A DNA stretch of 64,000 bases. Origin: Myxocyprinus asiaticus (lineage: Eukaryota; Chordata; Actinopteri; Cypriniformes; Catostomidae). How positions within the stretch are numbered: position 1 is the stretch's first letter; every line of letters starts with the position of its first letter. Shown piece by piece: positions 11,850-22,330 of the stretch. Under the pieces are notes generated by a model. The model was not told where the DNA came from and ran no database searches. It worked only from the letters and a program-made list of their open reading frames with translations. Position numbers and translations under genes: made by a program. The stretch covers positions 41,746,501 through 41,810,500 of the forward strand of contig NC_059365.1 in the NCBI RefSeq assembly GCF_019703515.2. The letters are read 5' to 3'.

Positions 11850-12661
11850 CAGCTTGCTGTGGGCATTTGAAGGTTTTATGGCCCTCCTTAGCATCTATTC
11901 TCATTTTGGCCAGGAATATCAGTGCAAAATCGACCTTCCATTGATGAAAAAGTTTCTTGCATTCCTTGAATCGATCACGTTTCTCTCTTGTCGAATTTGC
12001 AAAGTCTGGGAATTATAAAATGCTGTGATTTTTCCAGAAAGCCTTCCTTTACTCCTCACCTCGTGTAACACAAGATCTTTATCGGATGATCTTAGAAATT
12101 TGGCCATAATGGATCGGGGCCTGTCTCCCTCCACGGATCTCCGTGCCGGAATCCTGTGAGCTCACTCAATTTCCATCTTATGGCCTGTTATGTCGAGCAA
12201 ATTCGGAAGGAGCCCATCCAAGAATTTCACCATAACCTGACCCTATTCGGCCTCAGAAATTCCAACAATACGGACATTATTCCACCGGCTACGGTTCTCC
12301 ATGTCCTCCAACTTCTCCCAGACATGCTCAAAATCCACCTTGGTTGCTAGCAGATTAGAAGATAATTCCCACTCGATGACTCCAGATAATCGATCTGTTT
12401 CTCAACATCCCCCACTCTTATAACCATCTCAGAGAAATTTGCCTCCATGGCAGTGATCGATCGAAGTATCACAGCAAGATCTTCCAAGTCAGCAACAACC
12501 TTCGTCAGCATTGCCGACATATTCAGCATCTCTTGCTGCATTTCCTGCACTTCCCCGACTAAATCATCTCCCTGGCTCGCGGCGCACTCGGGGGTATCAG
12601 CATGAGCACGTAAGTGTCTTTTAATGTCTCCAGAGTCTGAGGATTTTGAATTCTTTGACAT
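11850..12661 (-). pseudogene. L1 ORF1 (RNA-binding chaperone) pseudogene
   Basis: The frame starting at 12,661 (MSKNSKSSDSGDIKRHLRAH) encodes a charged N-terminus and then a heptad-like coiled coil with VQEMQQEMLNM and VVADLEDLAVIL. The reading then continues in shifted frames with LEDMENRSRW, matching the conserved LENRSRR-type motif at the start of the L1 ORF1 RRM. It goes on through VKFLDGLLPNLL, HRIPARRSVEGDRPRSI and the C-terminal domain with MAKFLRSSDKDLVL (12,134-11,919). This is the usual Transposase_22 order of coiled coil, RRM and CTD. Two stops and at least two frameshifts make it nonfunctional. Confidence 0.88.
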
Positions 12662-12797
12662 ATTGTCCTCCTAGAACAGTTATGAAACAGAGTGTATCGA
12701 ATCTCACCGGTTTATATCATTAAAAGTGTTAAAACTAGCAAAGTGCGACGAGCTCGCTGTTCACATATCCGATCCCCACATGGCGTCACATGACTAC

Positions 12798-12811
12798 ATT
12801 GTGGATCAGTG
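12798..12811. repeat. L1 target-site duplication, right copy
   Basis: Exact second copy of ATTGTGGATCAGTG, just outside the L1 5' end. The DNA to its right was continuous with the DNA left of 9,173 before the insertion. Confidence 0.92.
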
Positions 12812-13548
12812 CTGACTAAAGATGTTAACCATTTGAACCAATTCAGTCCGTGAAACATATCGGTTTAAAAGAATGGTTCATTCACAAACTGTACATCACA
12901 ACAAATGATACAATAAAATAGAAATAAGCACTAAATTCAAAACTACAATAACCCTGTTCTAATGACAAGTCAGCTAGTAAAAATTAGTAGTTGTTCAAGC
13001 CCAACTATCAACCAAAACAGATTTACCTTGCATTGGAGATGAGGAGTGGGGGAAAGTATGTGAGCTACCTGCAACAACTCATTTAATATTTTATCAGTTG
13101 TCATCAGCTCCAGAAATTTTTAGTCTGTGTTGGCATATTTTGTTTTGTGACAGATATGAGAACTTGGAGAAGGATACAGGGGTGACCGAAATCATGGTGA
13201 ATAATTCAGATTCACCCACTCCAGACGGATTTGATTTCATTTATTAATTTAATTCTTTTCCCCTGCAGTTGCAAAACTGAATCACATCTGTCAGCGGACT
13301 CAAGTTCATGGCTATTACACTCATCGCTGAATAAATGCCAAGAGCATTTGAACACTGACTCCACACCCCAAAAGCATTTGATTTTGAGCATTCACATTTA
13401 AGCTTGAAAGAAAGAGATAGAGGAGACACATCAGCTGTCAAGAGGAACTTAATAAACAACATGAAAGGAGCCCAGGGGCCCAGGCAATAGAGAATAAAGT
13501 AATTTGCGCCTAGAGACACACTCATATAGCTCAAGACCATCTTCTTAA
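12812..13548. other. AT-rich stretch without recognised gene
   Basis: No coding sequence is recognised. This DNA was the right flank of the pre-insertion site of the L1. A 98-codon open frame on the minus strand (13,540-13,244) has no family features. Confidence 0.6.
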
Positions 13549-13730
13549 AGGAATAGCTTGCCCATAAATGAAAACTGTCATCATGTGCTCACCCTCATGA
13601 CTTTTCAAAGCTGTTTGATTTTCTTTTTTTCATGAAACACAAAAAGAGAAGTTTAGCAGAATGTCCTGGGTGCTCCCCTCTCCATACGATAAAAGTAAAT
13701 GGGGATGGACACAATAAAAGTGTACCATTC
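13549..13730 (+). repeat. MITE arm, AAAGGAATAG..CCC family
   Basis: AAAGGAATAGCTTGCCCATAA followed by TGTCATCATGTGCTCACCC resembles the arms of the fold-back element at 25,335-26,446. Only one arm is present here. Confidence 0.6.
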
Positions 13731-13928
13731 GAAATGGTCAATGCAATTTTTTTCAAAGGTTTTTAAAGCTATATGATAACTTTAAAAACCAAAATTTAAG
13801 ATATTATTCGCTGATGATCTTTCCCTTCGTCAAAGCTCACAAATCTCATTTGTGGTTCCCTATGATAAAGCTGCCACATTGTGTTTGTCTACATGCAAAA
13901 AACAAACCTGGCACGATGCTTCTTCATG

Positions 13929-14219
13929 AATGTTGTGACGAGGAGGAGGGTGTGGCTGGGCCGTGAGGATGCACACCCGGCGCTGAGTTCCCAATCAGCA
14001 GGAGAGAGATAAAGGAGGAGCCGAGGACGCCAGAAAGACAGATAGAGAGAGAGAGAGAGAGAGAGAGGCATGCGGCCGCTGTGTGTATGTGTGTGTGTGT
14101 GTCTCAGTGTGTTGTTATGTTTCAGTTCAGCATTTTATGTTGTAAATAAAGTCCTGTTGATTGTTAATCCAGATCCTACTTCCTCCTTTCCCGACCGAAC
14201 AGAGGTCTATCACAAATGT
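13929..14219 (+). mobile_element. Solo LTR with 5-bp target duplication
   Basis: The 281-bp LTR runs from TGTGACGAGG at 13,934 to TATCACA at 14,214, so it starts TG and ends CA. It is flanked on both sides by AATGT (13,929-13,933 and 14,215-14,219), a perfect 5-bp target-site duplication. It contains a GC-rich 5' part, a (GA)n run, a (GT)n run and an AATAAA signal at about 14,144, in the order expected for U3-R-U5. The head matches a fragment at 27,295. The absence of internal sequence implies LTR-LTR recombination. It probably belongs to a fish Gypsy-type element, but the class is inferred. Confidence 0.85.
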
Positions 14220-15480
14220 CCTCTAAATTATTTAATTTGTGTGTGTGTGTTATTTAAACCAAAAACCAGCACTCAGAAATGAGTATCCTGCAGGTTAATT
14301 CTTCCTTTTAATGACCTTTGACCTCACAGATGTATCAGAGCTTTAGTGCATAAACATTCGTCTCACCCCTCTTGCCCCTGAAGCAATCATTTAACCCCTA
14401 TTGGAAAGTTGGGGATCAAAGAAAAACCAGAGTTTCCACTGGTAATTACAACATTGATTTGGCAATCATGTACTTTATTTAGTATGTAAAACCATGAAAT
14501 AAATGTAAAAAAAAAAAAAAGATGTTTAACATTTAGCACATAGGGATGATTACTCGTGAGGCCCCTGCCACGCTAATATGTTTTCGTTCATAAACGCTCT
14601 CCATTACTGCGTACTTTGGACAACATTGACATTAGGAAACTGAAAACAGAGTTTTTAAATGATAATTTATTAGTGTGGACGGGGCCTGAATGGAACATGG
14701 GAGTTGTTCGCGAAAGAAGTAATTGGAGTTTATTTATTTGTATTTAAATGTCATCAGTTTGGGGATTTACAGCACAAGTACTGTAAGTGTGCTTTATTCA
14801 TTTTGTTTAGTGTATTGTGATTCAAAGAATTGATTTGTCAACTTTTACTCAATTTTTTTCTGATTTATCTTCATTGGACTTTGGAGCTTTGTCACATTGC
14901 ATAACGGCTCTAGCCTCTTTATTTTCCTCATCTGTCTAAAATAATATAGTATTCACAAATACCATATGTGAATGAATGACTAATTGAGTTTTATTTGCTT
15001 TATATAAAAAATAAAAAATAAAAATAATAATTGCATGAAAAAGAACTCCTGATGGCAAAGAGATTACTTTGGATGTTAATTTGTTTTCTCAAAACTCGTC
15101 AAAAGGCTTGTAAAAGCCTATTCATTTTCCCTGTCCGTCTAAAATAAAATATTTTATTTTCATATACCATTTTTGAAATGATTGATATTAGTTTTATTCA
15201 TTATAAATTTTCATACCACAGGTTCAACATGTTGCAATCCTTTTGCTGACCTCGATATGGTATTCCTTATATTCAAATGAAATTACCTTTGGTATAATTT
15301 TGGCTGTGTCATCCTTGAATGTGCAATCTTCAAACTTGGTTCTAATTTTGTGGAAGTTGATTGGTTGGTTGTCTGAGGTTGAATGTGGAGTATGGAAATG
15401 ATTTGAAAATCAAACTAATTGTTTATTGGGAAAATTAATCGTTGATTTGTGGCACATTTTAAAATGTACAACTCTGATCT
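14220..15480. other. AT-rich intergenic sequence
   Basis: No coding sequence is recognised. A poly-A run lies at 14,507-14,520. The stretch 14,550-14,690, ending GTGTGGACGGGGCC, resembles the edges of common fish MITEs, but I could not pair its ends. Confidence 0.5.
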
Positions 15481-15484
15481 TTAT

Positions 15485-15625
15485 TTTTAGAAGGTATAAT
15501 GTCTTTCCAAGTCAGAGGGCTCGAGTCCAAGTCAAGTCGCAAGTCACTGTTGTTAAAGTCTAAGTCGAGTCTCAGGTCTTCTTTGATTATGTCGCGACTC
15601 GAAGTCAAGTGCAAATCATGCGACT
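15485..15625. repeat. GAGTC/AAGTC-rich tract
   Basis: A degenerate local repeat in which AAGTC, GAGTC and their variants recur about ten times in 140 bp. It directly borders the truncated end of the Tc1 remnant. Confidence 0.6.
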
Positions 15626-15628
15626 TGA

Positions 15629-16048
15629 GCAGAACATCTGGCCAATGATCTGCAGGGTTTCCCAGCAGAACATTGCCAAGAGCATCACACTCCCTTCACC
15701 AGCTTGCGTCTTCCCACAGTGCATGCTAGTGCCATCACTTCCCCAGGTAAACGGTGCACACGTACATGACCGTACACGTGATGTAAAAGAAAACGGGACT
15801 CATCAGACCTTCTTCCACTTCTCCAAGGTCCAGTTTCGACGCTTGCCTGCCCATTGTAGGCACTTTCGACAATGGACAGGGGTCATCATTGGTACTCTGA
15901 ATGGTCTGCGGCAATGCAGCAGTGTGCGATGCACTGTGTGTTGTGACACATTCCTCCCGTAACCATCATTAAAATTTTCTGTGACTTGTGGCACAGTAGA
16001 ACCTCTGTCGGTTCGGACCAGACAATGTAGCCTTTGTTGCCCTCGCAC
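15629..16048 (-). pseudogene. Tc1 transposase pseudogene
   Basis: The minus-strand frame 16,048-15,803 reads RLHCLVRTDRGSTV, QVTENFNDGYGRNVSQHTVHR and RVPMMTPVHCRKCLQW. This is the helix-turn-helix DNA-binding region of Tc1-family transposases. In a shifted frame it continues with SDESRFLLHH (about 15,805) and VRVHRLPGE. The D of SDES corresponds to the first catalytic Asp of the DDE domain. The second Asp and the Glu are lost with the truncation, and the junction between the two frames has a deletion. Confidence 0.85.
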
Positions 16049-16438
16049 ATCAATGCACCCAACACCCTGTCACCAGTTTGTAGTTTGTCCTTCCTCGGAC
16101 CACTGCCAGTAGGTATTCACCACACCAGGAGCACCCCAAAAGCCTTGCCGTTTCAGAGATGCTCCTGCATCAGCCTCCGCTTGTCAAGCTCATTCATGAG
16201 AATTCAATCGCATTTTCATGCAGAGCTGTTTTATCTTTTTGGTGCTGCCGCGTGTCATTGACCAATCACAGGTGACTGTAATCAACTGGTTACTTTCCCA
16301 CCACGATCCATCAATGCATTTTTCCACCCCTACTTACCATCTAATCTACCCAGACCTTGACATGTGGCCTTGTTATGAGATGATCAATGTTATTCACTTC
16401 ACCTGTGAGTGGTCATAGTGTTTTGGCTCATCAGTGTA
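15629..16438 (-). mobile_element. Tc1-like transposon, truncated
   Basis: The right end, GGCTCATCAGTGTA at 16,438 preceded by GTGTTTTGG, matches the TGATGAGCCAAAACA-type terminus of a widespread fish Tc1 family. The element lies on the minus strand, with its 5' terminus at 16,438, and is cut at about 15,629 with no second terminus. The part between 16,060 and 16,400 is strongly diverged or rearranged. Confidence 0.85.
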
Positions 16439-17144
16439 GTTAACTTATCTATATTTGTGAGCTAAACCTGATAAAAACTAATTTTGGCGGTGTCATCTAT
16501 TGGAAAATTTCTTCAAAAATGAAGCATTTAAGTGCATATATCAATATTTGCTGAATAAAGGTCCCCAAATATAGAATGGATAATCAGTTCAATATAAATC
16601 ATTCATAATAGTTAATAATTCATAATAATTATTTTTTTAAATTGAAATATATTGCATTAATGTTACAGATGAGTAAAGCATTGATTAGACAATACAAAAA
16701 GTGGCTTTAAAAGTTTTCTTTTATATCCATATCCACAGCAATCCATTTTGTAATTGAATTCATCAACTTGTCCTGTTTTCACAGGACGCGTTATTGCATT
16801 CCATTTGAGCTATTTTTAAAAATACCATCTATGTACATATGTGTCAGACAGATGCTTTTGGAGAGTCTCACTCTTTTTCAAAGTCATAAACACAGCATTT
16901 TAAGGATGCTGTGTCAGGTTAAAAGTAATTAAAACATTGAAATTGCATCTGGAGACCCCTGCATTTTGTTTTGCCATAGCTGTCCTGTGTGACCAGCACT
17001 CATTCTGTGGCTGCACTGCCTGTGAGGTTTGTTGAGGCGTGCTGACTGCCCCCTGCTGATGCGGCTTGAAAAACACGATATTACATGTACATCAAGCAAT
17101 GAATTGCTCTGATGGTAGGAAAATAAATACTTTATTACAGAATC
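16439..17144. other. No recognised gene
   Basis: AT-rich sequence. About 16,840-17,080 is less AT-rich and shows no match to other repeats in the window. No coding signal is seen. Confidence 0.5.
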
Positions 17145-17290
17145 AGACTGATCTCACAGTGAAATCGGAAAGATTAGGTTGACTTTTCTATAGCTAAAAT
17201 CGTTCTGTGCTTTTTGAAATTCGAAACACTGCCCCAAGTGGCCAGAGCGGTAAGTGTTGCTTATGGGAACTGTAAGCTCAAGCCAACCCA
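17145..17290 (+). repeat. Dispersed repeat, copy 1 (partner at 20,205)
   Basis: CAGACTGATCTCACAGTGAA, the shared stretch around CTATAGCTAAAATCG, then AACACTGCCCCAAGTGGCC align with 20,205-20,340 with moderate divergence. It is an unclassified fish interspersed repeat. Downstream sequence to about 17,560 may belong to the same element. Confidence 0.6.
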
Positions 17291-17902
17291 AACCACAAAT
17301 CTAAACCTTACCATCAGTGGAGTAAAAATTTTATGTTAGAGGGAAAAATGCAACCTCTAAATCATGCTCATCACTGATTATGCAAACACGATTACTTCCT
17401 GGTTTCAACTTGGTATCCGAATCCGGGTCTTCCACACTGCTGACGCAACATGCTTCCGGTCATGCCACAAGGGAAAGTAATCATGGTGGAGCCAATGCAA
17501 AAATGTCTGATGGCATTTGTCAGTTAGTCAGCATAATGTGGCCGATCCTAGGGTACTGGAACTCTTGGAACTCTTAGACACTGACTTCCTTTGTGATCAT
17601 GTTGACAGAATTTGCGTACGGGTCAAGAGGCATGATTAAAATACATTATTTTTTATAGAATTAATCCCTAAATTGATCACACTTGAATAAGCTTTTAAAT
17701 GTAGTTAGTTAAAAATGCAAACATTAAAACATATCAGGTTGGTAATTTTGTGTTACAGAAACTAATGAGAATTTTTGAGGGAAATGTGCTTAATTGTCAT
17801 GAACATATTTGGAAAATCGTATCTTAAAGATCCTAAAAGGCCTTTTTATACTGTTTGATTTGGCGGTGAAATATGACCTGGACATGTTTTTGTGAGATTC
17901 AT

Positions 17903-17995
17903 CCAAATCAAATCAAATCAAATCACTTTTATTGTCACACAGCCATATACACAAGTGCAATAGTGTGTGAAATTCTTGTTCATCCGTATGGTACA
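17903..17995 (+). repeat. Dispersed fish repeat ((AATCA)n-TTTTATTGTCACA)
   Basis: Repeated AATCA units lead into CACTTTTATTGTCACACAGC, a common dispersed element end in fish genomes. The class is uncertain. Confidence 0.45.
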
Positions 17996-18517
17996 GTATA
18001 TTACACTAATATTGCAACATTCCTTTTCTCTTTGTATATTCTTTCACCTTCCTCTTCTAAGGCAATTATGCTAATTATTCCTCTTGAGGCTGAATCAAGC
18101 TCCAGTAACCAGACTCACTCTGCATGCAAGTAAAACCCAAATAAATAGACTCAACGGTGACTCGCAGGTCAAGCCAATTAGAACAATCAAACTGTTATTT
18201 GCAGCCACTCTCCGGTGTCATGTTGAAGTAATGCGAGGTTTCAGGGTATCAGTGATAAATGTTCTCCTTAAGAGTGGTTTCATGCTTATCTGCATACTTC
18301 CATCTTATCAGTCGCTGACTAAAACCAGCACATTTTTAAAGTCACTTCCTTTTCCTGTCTATGGGAACAGGTGGATGTGGAGGACTTGTGTTCTGTGGGT
18401 GTTTTTGGCTGGCTCACTTTACACACCGAAAAGCAAGAAAGAAAACACAACCATCCATCATATGCACTTTTGTCAAAACTGGCCCTACAAAACAGAGGTG
18501 TAAATAATATGCGTGAC

Positions 18518-18520
<3 letters not shown>

Positions 18521-18575
<55 letters not shown>
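18521..18575. repeat. (GT)27 microsatellite
   Basis: Uninterrupted GT dinucleotides over about 55 bp. Confidence 0.97.
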
Positions 18576-18577
<2 letters not shown>

Positions 18578-18868
18578 AGTTATTGAGCACCACTGGGGGA
18601 TGTATGCCATAAAAACCAGCAGCTATTTTCCTCAATGGAATATATGGGTGGCTGTACTTTACTCATAATGCTTTGGTTTGGTTAGTAGAGAAGTGGGTCT
18701 TAGCTAATGACCCATAAACAACACAGACCGGAGAGAGACTAGCTATAGGAAAGAAAAATCACAAATGAGATCTGTTTAATATCGCCATTGTTTCTCCTTG
18801 ACATCAATGAGATTACATGAAAAACAAATTAAGACTTTTGCTGAAGTTTGCTGCTTCATAGATTTTTC

Positions 18869-19619
18869 GGTAACACTTTAAATTAATGCTGACTTTGTTA
18901 AGGGCTTATAAAGGGGTCGTTAATGACTAATAAGTCATTTACAAATGCATTATAAATAAATAGTGAGCCATTTTACCTCACATTTTATTTACATTTATGC
19001 ATTTGGCAGACGCTTTTATCCAAAGTGACTTACAGTGCACTTATTACAGGTACAATCCCCCCGGAGCAACCTGGAGTTAAGTGCCTTTCTCAAGGACACA
19101 ATGGTGGTGGCTTTGGGGATCGAACTGGCAACCTTCTGCTTACCAGTTCTGTGCTATAGACCAGTATGCCACCACCACTCCATATTTTATAAATGTATAT
19201 GAAGTTATAATAATATATATAGTATATATACTATATATATACTAAAAATAGTTATTTTAATCAAAAACATAAAAAGCTCTAATCTTACTATAATTGTTTA
19301 TTTTTGCTACACTGTGACAAAAATTATAAATTAAAGCAAGTACATAGGTTTCTAATGTTGGCAACTGCTTCATATGTGTCCACTTTACATTAAGGTACAT
19401 TTGCATAGGTTCCTAATGTTGAAAATGTATTATTAAGCATTTATAACATGTGAGGTAAAGTTGTTTAATTTTTGACATGTATTGCAAGAAAGTCCCCCTT
19501 ATTATGCATGTTGGTGCATCTGCATATCAGTGATTTATAATGCATTTGTAAATGACTTAGTCATTAATGAACCACTTTATAGACCCTTTACAAAGAGAAC
19601 ATTCATGTAAAGTGTTACC
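18869..19619. mobile_element. GGTAACACTTTA-ended palindromic MITE, interrupted by a SINE
   Basis: The left end GGTAACACTTTA and right end TAAAGTGTTACC are inverted. About 100 bp inward on each side also pairs, including ATTTACAAATGCATTATAAA on the left and its complement near 19,540. The inner part contains an AT palindrome near 19,212-19,245. A SINE sits inside. The fragment at about 34,232 has the same GGTAACACTTTA end. Confidence 0.85.
18986..19181 (-). mobile_element. tRNA-derived SINE, copy 1
   Basis: Reverse-complement of the element at 50,883-51,082. In its own sense it starts GGTGGTGGCATACTGG (box A region), has CAGTTCGATCCCC (box B region, close to GGTTCGANTCC) and ends with the tail TTTGGATAAAAGCGTCTGCC AAATG. 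It lies within the MITE 18,869-19,619, so it inserted later. Confidence 0.85.
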
Positions 19620-20204
19620 AATTTTTTCTCCTTAGGAAAAGACCCAATTCATCTCATGAGTCAGCTCCAGAATTTCAGAGATCTTGACTTTGTCTAATTT
19701 TAGGCTCAGACTTGCCAAGATACCAAAGTCTGCAATCAAAAGTCAGAGATTTCGATATAAACTCAAACATTTCTCATCAAATTCTCCCAAGACCAAATTA
19801 TCAGTCCACATTTGCTCTGTACTCCCACTGTATGCAAATAATTGTATGATTTGAACTGTCTGATTCTCCTTAGGAGTTTTAGGAAAAATGTATGAGACAA
19901 AGCTGATCCCTATAAATGAAACATCGAGAACTCCATTAACCCTTAAATGCATGGGTGTTTCACCAAACAGTATTACCTCGGGTCTTTAGAGACCTGGCAC
20001 CTATATCTATCACAAATGGATCTGGAAAATGAACAGATAGTGTACAATTTTTAAAGCATTTTCAATACAATTAGAAAATAATATAATAGAAGATATTTTG
20101 TAATATTCAATGTTTTACTTTTTATGTATCAAAGAGATGAGGCAACAAATTATAGAACGAGATTCAATACTTCCACACTCAAATTTTATTAGATGCAACT
20201 GACT
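19620..20204. other. No recognised gene
   Basis: AT-rich with short chance open frames only. Confidence 0.5.
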
Positions 20205-20340
20205 GTCAAACCAGACTGAATCTACAGTAAAATTGGAAACAGTAACTTTTCTTTAGCTAAAATTGGTCTGTGCTTACTGAAATTCAAAACACTACCTCCA
20301 GTGCCCAAAGCATGTTGTTAGGTGTATGGGCATGTGTGAG
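20205..20340 (+). repeat. Dispersed repeat, copy 2 (partner at 17,145)
   Basis: Shares TTAGCTAAAATTGGTCTGTG and the AAACACTACCTCCAGTGCCC segment with 17,145-17,290. Confidence 0.6.
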
Positions 20341-20404
20341 CTCCATTTACCTGGTGTAATGTCTATGTAGTGGTGCCAAAGTGAGTTGTGAATTGAGTTG
20401 TTTT

Positions 20405-20870
20405 CAGCTGTCAGAGGCAGACCTACAAGACAGGCAAGCCAGACAACTGCCTGGGCCCCCAAGCTGGGGGGCCCCCGCGGGCGGCAATACCAGTAGTTCA
20501 CTGCAATGACACTTGAAACCAATGATTGGCAATGCTTAGCAGACTAGAATGACATTTTCGAAAACCCCCCTAGAGGGGCCCCCATCCATTTAGCTACAAA
20601 TTCAAGTAAGAGCTGAATTTAAAATGTTGCAACAGTCACAAAATGTTCATGAGATCAGGCAGCATGTTTTGAATTTTCAAAATTCTGTGACACCCCCCTA
20701 GAGGGGTCCCCATCCCTTTAGCTACTAATTCAAGTAAAAGCAGGATGCAGGAATCATGAAGAGGATGTCCAATGTGCCAATCTGAGAGTCAGAAGAGGAA
20801 AAAAGAAAGAGGAGGAGAAGAAGCATGACAGTGCTGACTGGTACAGAATCTGTAATGTTTACTGAATTAT
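20405..20870 (+). mobile_element. Possible hAT-type element 5' fragment
   Basis: It begins near GAGGCAGACCTACAAGACAGG, followed by GCCTGGGCCCCCAAGCTGGG, a pattern common at fish hAT ends. Downstream, at 20,745-20,860, is a Lys/Glu-rich coding-like stretch that resembles the basic N-terminus of hAT-like proteins. A 50-bp direct repeat (20,564-20,613 and 20,692-20,741) lies inside. No transposase core is seen, so the class is tentative. Confidence 0.4.
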
Positions 20871-21540
20871 CCCTTCTCATGAAAATATTGCCAATGGCCA
20901 TGCGATTCGGGATTGGTATTGTTTACATACACTTCAAGTTATTCTACATACAATTCGTATTCAATCACAACAAACTATACATCATTAGGAAGGCATAATC
21001 TCCAGATTTTATATTTCACCACTGTTTTATGATATAAATTTTATAGTAAGAGTAATTCCTTAAGTTATAAAAGAAGTACACATCTGTCATGCAAAAACAA
21101 AATGAAAGTTACGGACATAAACATGTAATAAAGACACAAAGGTTCATTAAAGCGAGTAAGATATCCTCTTTTTTGTCATTGTGAGGCTTCAGTTAACAAT
21201 GTCCATTTGAAGTTGTAGTCCAAATATGTGTGCTTTTAGAGACAATTTTATGTATTCTCATGTTTACTTCACATTTCTTTAGAAAAGATTGGATTGTCAT
21301 TCAGTTTTCCTCTAAATTATATGACTCTCATGGTGTGTGTTACATATGCACAGAAAGAGAAGGGCACATATAGAAGAGAGTTATTACATCACAGCTAGTT
21401 TATTTTTTCTATTTAGATATGCAACTTCTACTATGGATTAGATCATTTATTTTTCATGAAAATAGTGGTTGTGAGATGGCATTGCCAGCTTTTGAACCTA
21501 TACTGTATGTTACAAAAATTAATGCTTGTTAGTGTAAGAT
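20871..21540. other. No recognised gene
   Basis: AT-rich, without coding signal or paired repeat ends. Confidence 0.5.
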
Positions 21541-21549
21541 AGTAGATAT

Positions 21550-21785
21550 TAGAAGCTTCAAAAAGGACACAGAAGCACAATAAAAGTATATAACACAATA
21601 TACAATGCACTTATAAGTCCACTTTTATGATACTTGAAGCTTAAAAGCTCAAGTCTTTATTCATTGTAATTGCATAGAAAAGAGTGATTAAAAACATTCT
21701 TCAAAAACATCTCCTTTTGTGTTGAGGGTTAGTAAATGATGACAGAATTTAATTTTTTGGGTGAATTATTTCCTTAACTCATAAG
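21550..21785 (-). repeat. MITE arm (fold-back family)
   Basis: CATCTCCTTTTGTGTTGAGG, then AATGATGACAG and TTTGGGTGAATTATTTCC, match the outer part of the fold-back family seen at 25,335-26,446, here as a single reversed arm. Confidence 0.6.
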
Positions 21786-21999
21786 CTATGAAAGGGAAAA
21801 TTCTGAGCAGTAAAACGTTCCTCTAGGCATCTCCACAACCACACACTTGCACACTAAAAAGAAAAAAAAAAAAAAACACTAAAAGAAATTAAATCATTTC
21901 CTTGGACTTTTCAAATAGGCTGCAAGTCTCTAGAGTGCCATTCCAGTTTTAATTTTTCTCCTCTTATGCTGAAATCATTACCACCTCCTAAAACAGGCT

Positions 22000-22330
22000 C
22001 AGACATTACTCACGTATAAATACAGCACACTAGATGTCTCTCTGATGCCTAACCCTCATTAGACCACTAGAGGATAGAAAATAAAAGACAAGGTGAGAGG
22101 ATATGTATCCATCCTCTCGCTAATGAAAATAACTAATTAATGATGACAGGTGCACTCTGGCTCGTAAATAACGAACCCAAGGTCATTGCTGGTGTACCGG
22201 TGTAAAACGCAAAGCCTTTGGCATTTAAACAGGCTCATTTGTTCTTTGAACAGTGGTAGCTCACCTCAAAGGTCTGTAAAGGGTTGAATAATGGTATTTC
22301 CCTGTGTTTTTAACTCAAGAGGAAAGAGCA
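22000..22330. other. Unique, possibly conserved non-coding stretch
   Basis: No similarity to other parts of the window and no coding frame. It contains CTAATTAATGATGACAGGTG (homeodomain core plus an E-box CAGGTG) within mixed-composition sequence, unlike the surrounding repeats. A regulatory role is inference only. Confidence 0.3.

Larger units (their letters stand above)
9187..12797 (-). mobile_element. L1-clade LINE with both ends and a 14-bp target duplication
   Basis: The element is bounded by perfect ATTGTGGATCAGTG repeats, so both natural ends are present. It is only 3.6 kb long because of internal deletions: most of the endonuclease, the linker before the RT domain, the segment around the poly-C, and part of the thumb are gone. 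ORF1 is at 12,661-11,850 and ORF2 pieces run from about 11,760 to 9,346, all on the minus strand. It is a dead copy of the same family as the element at 27.4-30.2 kb. Confidence 0.94.

Noticed and set aside
19205..19245. AT palindrome as a replication or recombination site
   Set aside because: It lies within the AT-rich core of the MITE at 18,869-19,619 and is explained by that element.
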